A DNA stretch of 64,000 bases from JAPOUP01 sp965201085 (GTDB lineage: Bacteria; Pseudomonadota; Alphaproteobacteria; Rhodobacterales; Rhodobacteraceae). Location of the stretch: the NCBI GenBank assembly GCA_965201085.1, contig CBDAVS010000016.1, positions 62,001 through 126,000 of the forward strand, in the 5' to 3' direction. Positions within the stretch are counted from its first letter, which is position 1; every line of letters starts with the position of its first letter. A program made the translations under genes and the position numbers. Under the pieces are notes generated by a model. The model saw only the letters and a program-made list of their open reading frames with translations. It ran no database searches and was not told the origin of the DNA. This document shows positions 54,955 to 63,659 of this stretch, in pieces.

Positions 54955-55239
54955 ATGCTGATCGACCATCCCCTTCTGGGACCCCGGGACGCGGCTGAGT
55001 TCGTTTATCTGGGAGATGCCGGTCTCATCGACCGTCCGGACGGAACCACGGCGGACGTGGAGGAATTTCACGATTACCTTCACCTGCGCGACAATCCAGC
55101 GGGTCTCCACCGCGAACTCTGGTACCATGAACACGGTGACCGGTCCTGGCTGGTGGTGACCCGAAACACGCTGACCCATGAAATCACCGATGTCGCGCTG
55201 GCCCGTGAGGTGGCCCGGGCGCGTGGCCGGTCGAGATGA
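54955..55239 (+). CDS. mgdB: Sarcosine oxidase delta-type / NMG dehydrogenase subunit B, lacking cysteines
   Basis: This 94-residue subunit has the family layout: GPRDAAEFVYLGDAG near the start, LHLRDNPAGLHRELWYHEHG, and TRNTLTHEI at the end. In characterised SoxD a zinc is bound by cysteines in the CPxCGPR start and a Cys after the LWxHxxGC stretch. Here those positions read HPLLGPR and EHGDRSW, and the protein has no cysteine at all. It may be zinc-free, or this may be normal for the NMG branch. Its stop overlaps the next start (ATGA). Confidence 0.82.
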   Translation: MLIDHPLLGPRDAAEFVYLGDAGLIDRPDGTTADVEEFHDYLHLRDNPAGLHRELWYHEHGDRSWLVVTRNTLTHEITDVALAREVARARGRSR

Positions 55240-58139
55240 ACGGTCCGATTCGCATACCGGGCGGTCTGATAGATCGCGAAAGCTTTCTCGGCTTTTCTTT
55301 CAACGGCAGGCGGATGCGGGGTTATGAGGGCGACACCCTTGCCTCCGCGCTTCTCGCCAATGGCCAGCGTATGGTGGGACGATCGTTCAAATTCCATCGG
55401 CCCCGCGGGGTGTTTGCCGCAGGGCACGAAGAGCCGAACGCGCTTGTGCGGCTCAGTCGCGGAGGAGTCCATGAGCCGAACACCCGCGCAACTGCGGTGG
55501 AACTCGTCGACGGGCTGGAAGCCGCCAGTCAGAATCACCTTGGCCCACTCGGCTTCGATCTCTGGGCGATGAACGGTCTTCTGGCACCCTTTCTGGGCGC
55601 GGGCTTCTACTACAAGACGTTCATGTGGCCCAAGGCGCTGTGGGAAAAGCTTTATGAACCTCTGATCCGCGCTTCCGCGGGCCTCGGCACACTCACCCGC
55701 GAAGCTGATCCGGACGTATATGGCCGGGGTTACCTGCACTGCGACCTGCTTGTGATCGGCGCAGGACCGGCCGGACTGTCGGCGGCTCTTGTCGCTGGCC
55801 GCGCCGGCGCCCGGGTGATCGTGGCGGATGAGGATTTCCTGCCCGGCGGGCGGCTCAATGCCGAAACCCTTGAGATCGACGGGATGGCCGGTCGCGACTG
55901 GGCAGCCAACGCATGGACCGAACTGGGCTCCATGGAGAACGTGGGCCGCATGTCCCGAACGACGGTATTCGGCGCGTTCGATCATGGAATCCATGGCGCT
56001 CTGGAGCGTCGCGTCGATCACGTTTCCTCCTCCACTGGAAAACCTAGGCTGGTGGTCTGGCGCATCTACGCCCGCCGCACCATTCTATGCTCGGGAGCGA
56101 CGGAACGCTCCATAGCCTTTCCGATGAACGACCGGCCCGGTGTAATGCTTGCCGGGGCCGTTCGAAGCTATGCGAACCGCTTCGGAGTCGCGACGGGCCG
56201 CAGGGTTGCGGTGTTCACCAACAATGACGGCGGACGGCGGACGGCGGAGGATCTCAGGTCACGCGACATCGAAGTCGCGGTGGTCGTTGACGCGCGCCGA
56301 GGCGAGGCGGTGACGGACACAAGCGGACGCAAGGGGCTGAAATCAGTTACGCTGTCAGACGGCAAACGTATCGATGCGGATTGCCTTGCGGTATCGGGAG
56401 GATGGTCACCCAACATACACCTGGCCTGCCATCGGCATGGCAGACCGGTATGGAGGGAGGACATCGCCGCCTTCGTCGCTGGCGGCGGCCTCCCCTCGGG
56501 CATGAGGATCGCCGGAGCGGCCCAAGGCACCATGATGCTTGCGACCGCCATAAGACAGGGCCGTGAGGCGGCCGAGGCTGTGGTCGGGGAACTCGGACTG
56601 GCCTGCGCGAATACGCCGGTGCCTCAGGCCGAAGACGAACCCTTCGATATCGGGGCGTTCTGGCTGATTGAGGGATCGAAGCCAGCCTGGGTGGACCTCC
56701 AGAACGATGTCACCAGCAAGGACATCCGTCAGAGCGTCCAGGAGGGCTTCGGGGGCGTCGAGCTGCTCAAGCGGTACACGACGCTTGGCATGGCAACTGA
56801 CCAGGGAAGAACCTCGAACACATTGGGGGCGGCGATTCTCGCCGAAGCAAACGGCGCGTCCATGGACTCGGTCGGCCTCACAACATTCCGCCCGCCCTAC
56901 ACACCGGTTCCGGTCGGAGCCCTGGCTGGCAGTTCGCGGGGTCGCCGGTTCCGCCCTGTCCGCCTGACGCCCAGCCATGGATGGGCTACCGAACAGGGCG
57001 CGGAATTCGTTGAAGCCGGTCTGTGGCTGCGCGCTCAGTGGTTCGTGCGTCCAGGCGAACGTGGCTGGCGCGACAGCGTTGACCGCGAAGTGAAGGAGAC
57101 CCGTGGGGCGGTAGGAATCTGCGATGTCTCGACGCTTGGCAAGATCGATGTTCAAGGCCGCGACGCCGCCGAATTCCTCGACAGGATCTATGCCAATACC
57201 TTTTCCGGGCTGCGGGTCGGCAAAGCCCGCTATGGGCTGATGCTGCGCGAGGATGGAATCTGCTTTGACGACGGCGTCTCGGCAAGGTTCAGCGAGACAC
57301 ATTTCGTGATGACCACGACAACCACCAACGCGGGGGTGGTATTCCGCAATATGGAGTTCGCGCGGCAATGCCTTTGGCCGGATCTTGACGTGCATCTGAT
57401 CTCAACCACTGACGCCTGGGCAACCTTCGCGGTCGCCGGACCGAAATCACGTGCCCTCATGCAGACGGTCGTGGATGATCGCGACCTTTCAAACGAAGCC
57501 TTTCCGTTCATGGCCTGCACCGAATGCACCGTATTTTGCGGCACCCCGGCGCGTCTGTTCCGGATTTCGTTTTCGGGTGAGCTTGCCTTTGAAATCGCCG
57601 TGCCCGCACGTCTTGGTGACGCGATGGTCCGTGCGCTTATGGAGACGGGGAAAAGCTTCGGAGCCGTGCCATACGGCACGGAAGCATTGGGGGTCATGAG
57701 AATCGAAAAGGGCCATGCCGCGGGCAATGAACTGAACGGCCAGACCACCGCCGTCAACCTTGGCCTGGGTGGAATGGTATCCAAAAAGAAGGATTTCATC
57801 GGATCCAGACTTAGCGAGCGAATGGAACTGAATGCGGAAGGCGGCTTGCGACTGACGGGTTTCCGTCCTGTCGACCGCTCCGCGCAGCTGAATGCGGGCG
57901 CGCATTTCGTTGAGATCGAAGACAGCGCCCCCGATCTTGATTCGGACCAGGGATATATGACTTCCGTCGCTTATTCGCCCAGTCTTGGCTACCCGATCGG
58001 GCTCGGCTTCCTCAGGCGAGGTCACACCCGAATCGGGGAATTCATCCGCGCTTACGATCCGGTGCGCGATAGGGACACGAAGGTGGAGATTGTCTCGCCG
58101 CATCACTTCGATCCACATGGAGAGCGGCAGCGTGGCTGA
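55236..58139 (+). CDS. mgdC: Sarcosine oxidase alpha-type / NMG dehydrogenase subunit C
   Basis: This 967-residue SoxA-like protein has an N-terminal Fer2-like fold (GRRMRGYEGDTLASALLANG, SFKFHRPRGVFAAGHEEPNA) without Fe-S cysteines, an NAD(P)-binding domain (LLVIGAGPAGLSAALVAGRA at about 172), and a C-terminal GcvT folate domain from about 590 (ETRGAVGICDVSTLGKIDVQ, ISFSGELAFEIAV, LGVMRIEKGHAAGNELNGQT). The methyl group removed at subunit A is passed to THF here. Translational coupling with the flanking subunits is clear from a 4-bp overlap upstream and 8 bp downstream. Confidence 0.88.
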   Translation: MNGPIRIPGGLIDRESFLGFSFNGRRMRGYEGDTLASALLANGQRMVGRSFKFHRPRGVFAAGHEEPNALVRLSRGGVHEPNTRATAVELVDGLEAASQNHLGPLGFDLWAMNGLLAPFLGAGFYYKTFMWPKALWEKLYEPLIRASAGLGTLTREADPDVYGRGYLHCDLLVIGAGPAGLSAALVAGRAGARVIVADEDFLPGGRLNAETLEIDGMAGRDWAANAWTELGSMENVGRMSRTTVFGAFDHGIHGALERRVDHVSSSTGKPRLVVWRIYARRTILCSGATERSIAFPMNDRPGVMLAGAVRSYANRFGVATGRRVAVFTNNDGGRRTAEDLRSRDIEVAVVVDARRGEAVTDTSGRKGLKSVTLSDGKRIDADCLAVSGGWSPNIHLACHRHGRPVWREDIAAFVAGGGLPSGMRIAGAAQGTMMLATAIRQGREAAEAVVGELGLACANTPVPQAEDEPFDIGAFWLIEGSKPAWVDLQNDVTSKDIRQSVQEGFGGVELLKRYTTLGMATDQGRTSNTLGAAILAEANGASMDSVGLTTFRPPYTPVPVGALAGSSRGRRFRPVRLTPSHGWATEQGAEFVEAGLWLRAQWFVRPGERGWRDSVDREVKETRGAVGICDVSTLGKIDVQGRDAAEFLDRIYANTFSGLRVGKARYGLMLREDGICFDDGVSARFSETHFVMTTTTTNAGVVFRNMEFARQCLWPDLDVHLISTTDAWATFAVAGPKSRALMQTVVDDRDLSNEAFPFMACTECTVFCGTPARLFRISFSGELAFEIAVPARLGDAMVRALMETGKSFGAVPYGTEALGVMRIEKGHAAGNELNGQTTAVNLGLGGMVSKKKDFIGSRLSERMELNAEGGLRLTGFRPVDRSAQLNAGAHFVEIEDSAPDLDSDQGYMTSVAYSPSLGYPIGLGFLRRGHTRIGEFIRAYDPVRDRDTKVEIVSPHHFDPHGERQRG

Positions 58140-58689
58140 ACTTACCCGTACCGCCATTCTAGGCTTCCCGGGGCGAACCATCGGCGGAATTACCTTGAGG
58201 GAACGTGCTGACCTGGCGCTGGTGTCACTTGCGCTTCCACGTGGCCGGGAAGCGGCGGCTGAGATGGCCATTGACTCGGCGTTTGGAATAAGCCTGCCTG
58301 AGCCGGGCCGGTCAGTCACCAATGGAGAGCACTGGCTGATATGGATGGCTCCCGACCAGATGATGCTGGTTTTCGAGGACGACTCGCCATTGGCCGAGCA
58401 CGACATATGGGCCTCGCTGAAAGGCGCCTGCTACACAACCAACCAGACCGATGGTTGGGTGGTTCTGTCCCTATCCGGTCCCGGAGCACGCAACGCCCTC
58501 AACCGCCTCTGTCCCGTTGATCTGCACAATGAGGCTTTTTCGGTCGGAGCGGCGACGCGCACGATGATGGAGCATATGGGAGCTATGGTTCTTCGCGACG
58601 GGAGTGAAAGTTTCCTGCTGTTCTCCGCCAGTTCGTCAGCGGCGTCTTTCCTTGAGGCGGTGGAGGAAGCGATCAGGTTCGTCGCCTGA
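58132..58689 (+). CDS. mgdD: Sarcosine oxidase gamma-type / NMG dehydrogenase subunit D
   Basis: This subunit of 185 residues is read from the GTG at 58132, which has GGAGAG 7 bases upstream and overlaps the mgdC stop; an ATG at 58117 lacks a site. Family features are AILGFPGRTIGGITLRERAD, WLIWMAPDQMMLVFED, TNQTDGWVVLSLSGPGARN and VDLHNEAFSVGAATRTMMEH. It is the small GcvT-like structural subunit. Nothing looks truncated. The gene order beta-delta-alpha-gamma is conserved in heterotetrameric sarcosine oxidase and in mgdABCD. Confidence 0.85.
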   Translation: MAELTRTAILGFPGRTIGGITLRERADLALVSLALPRGREAAAEMAIDSAFGISLPEPGRSVTNGEHWLIWMAPDQMMLVFEDDSPLAEHDIWASLKGACYTTNQTDGWVVLSLSGPGARNALNRLCPVDLHNEAFSVGAATRTMMEHMGAMVLRDGSESFLLFSASSSAASFLEAVEEAIRFVA

Positions 58690-58881
58690 CCGTCCCACGG
58701 GCGTAGCCGCGGTCAAGATCTCCGCTGTCAACTCCACCTCACGGACGGCGCGGGGCTCTACATTCCCAGGCGTGAGCGGCCCCTCCTCGGACACACTATC
58801 GACATGGCCCGACAACTCTACCTTCGCGCGAGCGAGCGGCTGGCGGAAGACGTCAAGACGCGCCCGTTCGACCGGATAGGT
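58690..58881 (+). other. Short gene fragment cut by ISNCY remnant
   Basis: After mgdD a plus frame near 58752-58870 reads DGAGLYIPRRERPLLGHTID, MARQLYLRASERLAEDVKTR, PFDRIG and then enters the ISNCY end at 58882. I do not recognise it. It may be a fragment of an additional folate or catabolic gene once downstream of mgdD. Confidence 0.35.
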
Positions 58882-59898
58882 AGTGTCTGCCAGAAAACCC
58901 CGTGTTTTTCCGGGGATCGGGCCGAATCCTGCGGATTCCGGCTTCACGGGGCCGTGGCCGGGCCCCTCGGGGCGCCGCCCGGGGCTGCGATAGGATGGTC
59001 GGCGGCGGGAACATATGATTAACATCCGGGCTTCCGCCGGCCCGCGGGCACGCCGGTCCGGGCCCCGCCGCGGCGGGGCCTTCCATGGGCCGGTTCACCG
59101 GCAGGCGCCCGGTCAGGCGGCGGCGGGGAGCATGGGGCGCGGCATCGGGCCGGGGCGGTGGACGTCCGCCGCCAGCACCGCCAGCGCCACGGTGCGGGCG
59201 AAACCCTCCCTTCCGTGGCTCCGCACCCGGTCGAGGCCACGGTGCCCAAGGCTGTTGATGGCCGGTTCCACGGCGGCGGGCGTGCGCCGTGCCCCCGCGG
59301 AACGCCTCCCCGCCCCCGCGTTCGCGGTCCGCCCCCGACAACCCGCCCCTGCGGGGCATGGCGTCGGCTCCGGCATCCCGGCAGGCCCCAACCGATCCGG
59401 GGGTCTGTGCGGACCGCGGTCGAAGCTCACCACCGACAGGTCGGGGAACCGGGCCCGCGCCTCCCCGCCCATGGGGACCGCCACGTCCACGTCGCTCCCC
59501 TCCCATATGACGGAACGGTGCCGGTCCCCGGCACGCGGACGGGGACGCCGGGCTCCACGGGGACCCCCGCCTTTCCCTTCGATATCCAGCGCGTGTGCGG
59601 TTTGAGGATCGAGTGCACCTTCCCGCTGTGCGGGACCGTCCCTCCCCCGGCGATGCGCCTCCCGGTCAGGCCGGCCCGGTGCCTGACATGGCCGATGAAG
59701 CCCCGGATGCCGTCGCCGGACCCCGGGATACCCGGCATACCGTCCATCTCCGCGCGGCTCGCCTCCGCCCTGTCCGCCAGCTTCAGCGCCAGCCGGCGCG
59801 GAACCTCCACGTCCTTCGGGCGCGGGTTGGCGAGCCGTGACGTGGCCACCCGGAGGTGGCCTTTCCGGAGCTTTCCGCACGGATGTTCCTTCCGCCAC
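58882..59898 (-). mobile_element. ISNCY-like remnant 2
   Basis: Minus-strand frames give RAEMDGMPGIPGSGDGIRGF, GKVHSILKPHTRWISKGKAG, SDVDVAVPMGGEARARFPDL, FDRGPHRP and NSLGHRGLDRVRSHGREGFA: a DDE transposase of the ISNCY group with frameshifts. The end GTGTCTGCCAGAAAACCCCG matches 26262. Its N-terminal third is missing; it abuts the IS481 remnant near 59900-59945. Confidence 0.68.
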
Positions 59899-59944
59899 CA
59901 GCCGCGCGGCCCCAGCCCCCGCAGGCCCGGGACAGCGCCCTTGT

Positions 59945-60920
59945 CACATCCCGCGAGCTGGTATGGATTTTTCCTGAACGGCTCCGGTCTGGGTCTGTGC
60001 CGATGTTTGATGGCCCGCAACGGCGTTTCGCTTCCGGGGACGGATCGCGGCGGCTGTTGGTTGTGGAGCCGGACGCAGCGCGGGAGCGTCCGCCCGGGAT
60101 CTTCGCCTGACTGGAAGCGGTGGCCCCGCAGGACATCTTCGACGCGGCCGTTGAAACGCCCGGCCATACCGTCTGTCCGGGGCGACCGTGGCGGTGTCGG
60201 TCGATGCCCGGTGTCGGGCCCGGCGCAGGGTTGGTCGAACCCGTGCTTCCCGGTAGCCGCACGTTCGCGCAGGCCGGACGGACGATCCGTGAGCCCCTTG
60301 CCGCTGTCCGTGGGAACGGTCCGGATTTCGGGAGGACACGCACGCTCGGGATCCCGCGGGAAGCGCCTGGCGCCGGCGGCGGATTTCGCCGGGAAAACGC
60401 GGACAGACACCCACCGGGCGGCGCGGTCGACCGCCACGAGGGGATGGCGCCGGGCGGTCCCGTCTTTCATCCGCGGCAGGTATTTCACGTCGATATGGAC
60501 GTAGCCTGGCCCATGGGCCCTGAAGGCGCCGTACCTGGGCCTGGGGCCCTGGGCCTTCATCCCGCGAGGACTGCCGACGCCGTGGCGCCGCAGGCGTCGA
60601 CCCGGGCCCGGTCGCGACACCTTCGGGTTCAGGAACCCCCGCACGACGGCAGGCAAACCGTCCAACGGCGGCGGCGGGGTCCGGCGCGGAGCCACCGCCA
60701 CCGCCTCCCGGGCAGGCGTCGGTGTCGTCCGCGGCCGGTGAGGGTGTGGCTCCCATCCCCCACACCGTCGCGGTGGCGCCACCTGTAAACCGTCCGCCCG
60801 GTGATCCCGTAACGGTCCGCCGGAACCCGGGCGGGTTCATCACTGGCCTGGATCGCAGCTCCGATCCCTGGTGTGGCGGTCGCTTCACCGTGCGGTCGAA
60901 CAGGCATCCGCGCCCCCATC
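59945..60920 (-). mobile_element. IS481-family remnant
   Basis: The minus strand reads EPARVPADRYGITGRTVYRW (HTH), then RRHGVGSPRGMKAQGPRPRY, PGYVHIDVKYLPRMKDGTAR, VAVDRAARWVSVRVFPAKSA, IRTVPTDSGKGLTDRPSGLR and GRFNGRVEDVLRGHRFQSGE. This is the full order of an IS481 rve transposase. The second DDE aspartate region reads PTDSGK where family members have TDNG. Frameshifts separate the N-terminus and the core, so it is inactive. Confidence 0.7.
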
Positions 60921-61269
60921 CAGAATGTCACCCAGGGCCGACCGTGCCACGGAAAGCGCGAAGCGACGGGGGTCCATGTGATCATCCGGGATGGGACAGG
61001 TAGGGTGCGCTTGGACGGCTTCACCAAAATCCGTGGCTATTGCATGAACGGCCGCTGTTCTCCTTCCTTCCTGAATATCGCCGTACCTGCGGAGCCCCAC
61101 TTCCCGAGCCGAACGACAGCACCACCGAAAATTGGTTTATGATCCCGTTGGTGTGAACTGAGCGCGATTGCATAGAACAGATCGTCCGGCGGGCGCAAGC
61201 CGTCACACCTGAAGACCATTATTGGATAAGGAATTCGCATCGGATGGTTCAGGTATCCACCACCATCAA
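60921..61269. other. Interval between IS481 remnant and rlmN
   Basis: About 350 bp. It contains the likely left end of the IS481 remnant and low-complexity GC-poor sequence nearer rlmN. No gene was recognised on either strand. Confidence 0.35.
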
Positions 61270-62487
61270 TCAGTAGGTTTCGACCAAGACCTCCGCTTTC
61301 GACCTGTGCCCACGTTCAGTGGTGGATTTGAGCTGCCCGCAGGCCGCCATGATATCCTCGCCACGCGGTGTGCGGACAGGGCTTGCATATCCGGCTTTGT
61401 ATACAATGTCGGCAAAGGCTTTGATCCTGCTTCTGTCGGAGCGTTTGTATGGCGAGTCCGGCCACTCGTTGAAGGGAATCAGATTGACCTTGGCGGGAAT
61501 GCCGGAGATCAGCCTGACCAAGCGGCGTGCATCCGCATCGCTGTCGTTGATATCTTTCAGCATCACATATTCAAAAGTGATGCGCTCCGAATTCGACAGC
61601 TTTGGATAAGCCCGCAGGGCATCGAGGAGCGTCGCGATGTTCCAACGTCGGTTTATCGGCACCAACCGATCCCTCAATTCGTCCGTCGTCGCATGGAAGC
61701 TGACCGCGAGCATACAGCCGATTTCGGTCGCTGTGCGCGAGATCTCGGGCACCACGCCGGACGTTGACAGCGTGATGCGACGGCGTGAGAGCGAGATGCC
61801 TTCACCATCCATCGCGACGCTCATCGCATCCCGAACCGCCTCGAAGTTGTAGAGAGGTTCGCCCATCCCCATCAAAACGATATTTGAAATCAGGCGGGGT
61901 CGTTCGCCCATCCCTTCTCCAGGTCTTAGCCATTCCCCCAGATCGTCACGGACCAGCATGATCTGCCCGACGATTTCGCCCGCCGTCAGGTTGCGGACCA
62001 GTTTCTGGGTTCCGGTATGGCAGAACGGGCAGGTCAGGGTGCAGCCTACCTGACTTGATATGCAGAGCGTTCCGCGGTCGGTTTCAGGGATGTAGACGGT
62101 TTCCACCTCGTGGCCACCCGCGACCCGGATCAGATATTTCCGGGTGCCATCCTCGGAGATACGACGGTTGACGACTTCCGGAACGTCGATCCCGAACCGC
62201 TCGGTCAGCATTGAGCGATAACTCTTCGAAAGGTCTGTCATGGAACCGAAGTCGCGGATACCCTTCTGGTAGATCCACTGCCAGATCTGACCTGTGCGCA
62301 TCTTCGCCTGCCTCTGTGGCGTTCCCGCTTCAACCAATACGTGGCACAGTTCATCGCGGGTCAGACCGACAAGGTTTTGCCGCCCTTCCGGAGGCAATGC
62401 GCGGGGCACGATACATACATCCTGTGTGATGGCGGTGGAGGCTGAAATGGCCTTTCTCCCTTCGGTTCGATCATCGGGGAAATACAC
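61270..62487 (-). CDS. rlmN: Dual-specificity 23S rRNA/tRNA methyltransferase RlmN
   Basis: This 405-residue radical SAM enzyme methylates C2 of A2503 in 23S rRNA and A37 in tRNAs. The [4Fe-4S] motif CTLTCPFC (C149, C153, C156) is present. The later cysteine needed for the methyl-carrying step appears in IMAACGQLKS near the end. SSQVGC, MGMGEPLYN, LSTSGV and SFHATTDELRD are standard. The N-terminal RNA-binding helical domain (NLVGLTRDEL) is complete. It is a single core gene between the IS481 debris and an IS4/IS5 insertion. Confidence 0.96.
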   Translation of the reverse strand: MYFPDDRTEGRKAISASTAITQDVCIVPRALPPEGRQNLVGLTRDELCHVLVEAGTPQRQAKMRTGQIWQWIYQKGIRDFGSMTDLSKSYRSMLTERFGIDVPEVVNRRISEDGTRKYLIRVAGGHEVETVYIPETDRGTLCISSQVGCTLTCPFCHTGTQKLVRNLTAGEIVGQIMLVRDDLGEWLRPGEGMGERPRLISNIVLMGMGEPLYNFEAVRDAMSVAMDGEGISLSRRRITLSTSGVVPEISRTATEIGCMLAVSFHATTDELRDRLVPINRRWNIATLLDALRAYPKLSNSERITFEYVMLKDINDSDADARRLVRLISGIPAKVNLIPFNEWPDSPYKRSDRSRIKAFADIVYKAGYASPVRTPRGEDIMAACGQLKSTTERGHRSKAEVLVETY

Positions 62488-62521
62488 GAACAGGAGGAAA
62501 AGACAAACATCCCAACGCCAT

Positions 62522-62693
62522 GCCTGGTGTCTAAATATTCGTGGGTTCGGGTCGCCTCCTTTCCCATGCGGTGGCTGAGGTGATTCCGCGCAGAGCCCCG
62601 GCGATGATGGCCGGACCGTCGGTTACAACCGATACACCATAATGATGGGATTCTGTTGCCGATGCGCAGACAGGTGCAAACGGTACGATGACA
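62522..62693 (-). mobile_element. IS4-family end fragment next to IS5
   Basis: The terminal repeat CTGGTGTCTAAATATTCGTG at 62522 matches the IS4 ends at 43213 and 52553. Minus-strand sequence next to it gives the C-terminal HRMGKEATRT, similar to RRWYGKG at the 52548 end. It is truncated at the IS5 insertion, so the IS5 landed in old IS4 sequence. Confidence 0.5.
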
Positions 62694-62696
62694 TAA

Positions 62697-63656
62697 GAGT
62701 TTGTTCCATAAGTTGAGTGGTCCTGCAGGATGTGGCATTCCGGTTGGTGAACGCACCCAGATACGGAGAGAGCCATGCCCTGGAACAGGACCACCCAACA
62801 GCTCCATAAGCGCCCGGACGACCACAGTCAAAACGATCTGACCGACGCCGAATGGACCGTCATCGAGCCGATGCTGCCGAAGCGGGGGAGGATGGGACGG
62901 CCGCGCGGGGCCGACCTTCGGTCGGTGTTCGACGCGGGCCGGTATATCCTGCCCACGGGATGCCAGTGGCGCGCGTTACCCTCTGGATATCCACCGTTTT
63001 CCACCGACCGGAACCATTTTCACGCATGGCGGCGGAGCGGGCTCCTGGAGCGTCTCGTGCATCGTCTCCGGGACCTCGCGCGGCGGTGTCCGGGCCGCTC
63101 CGCGGAGCCGGCCGCCGCCCCGGTCGACAGCCGGTCGGTGAGGACCACGGAGAGCGGCGGGCCCCGCGGCCACCACGCCGGGAAGAGGGTGAAGGGGAGG
63201 AAAAGGCACCAGATCATGGACGCCGACGGCACACCGGTCGTCATGACGGTTCACACCGCCGACATCCAGGACCGGGACGGCGCACCGGACCTGATCGCGA
63301 AGCTGCTGGAGACGGTGCCCACGGTGTGTAGGCTGTTCGCCGACGGTGGCCACCCGGGTCCGAAGCTGCGGGAGCGGCCTGGGGGGATGGGGTTGTCGAA
63401 CGTGATCAGGATCGTCGAAAAACCGGAGGATGTCAAAGGGTTCACTGTTCCCTACCGCCGGTGGGTCGTGGAGCGGACCTTCGCCTGGATGGGCCGGTGC
63501 CGCCGCCTGTCATCGAAACGCGCCACCGGTCCGGGGCGTGAGTGAGGCACGAACGAACGCTGGCCGCCTGCCGGTTCCTGCTCAGGCGGGTGGCGAGGGC
63601 GTCAACTCCATGAAAAATAATAGTTTAATTATATCAGTGACTTATGATTCAAACTC
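62697..63656 (+). mobile_element. IS5-family element, copy C, nearly intact
   Basis: The 960-bp unit begins GAGTTTGTTCCATAAGTT and ends CTTATGATTCAAACTC, giving 7-bp outer identity and a CATAAGT core between ends. A TAA duplication flanks it (62694-62696 and 63657-63659). It carries one transposase ORF that is intact through the DDE core. It is the likely source for mobilising the deleted copy B. Confidence 0.9.
62775..63545 (+). CDS. IS5-family transposase, copy C
   Basis: This 256-residue transposase reads MPWNRTTQQLHK, then DAEWTVIEPMLPKRGRMGRP, WRALPSGYPPFSTDRNHFHA and the DDE residues: D in DSRSVRTTESGGPRGHH, D in LFADGGHPGPKL, E in RRWVVERTFAWMGRCRRLS. After that the sequence diverges (SKRATGPGRE) from the usual LSKDYExLxxSS, probably a late frameshift that removes only the last 20 or so residues. 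Activity is possible. Confidence 0.82.
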   Translation: MPWNRTTQQLHKRPDDHSQNDLTDAEWTVIEPMLPKRGRMGRPRGADLRSVFDAGRYILPTGCQWRALPSGYPPFSTDRNHFHAWRRSGLLERLVHRLRDLARRCPGRSAEPAAAPVDSRSVRTTESGGPRGHHAGKRVKGRKRHQIMDADGTPVVMTVHTADIQDRDGAPDLIAKLLETVPTVCRLFADGGHPGPKLRERPGGMGLSNVIRIVEKPEDVKGFTVPYRRWVVERTFAWMGRCRRLSSKRATGPGRE

Positions 63657-63659
63657 TAA

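Noticed and set aside
53692..58689. Calling the soxBDAG-type operon sarcosine oxidase without qualification
   Set aside because: The window encodes GmaS and MgsABC but no other glycine betaine catabolic gene except a DMGDH-like one, so N-methylglutamate dehydrogenase is at least as likely.
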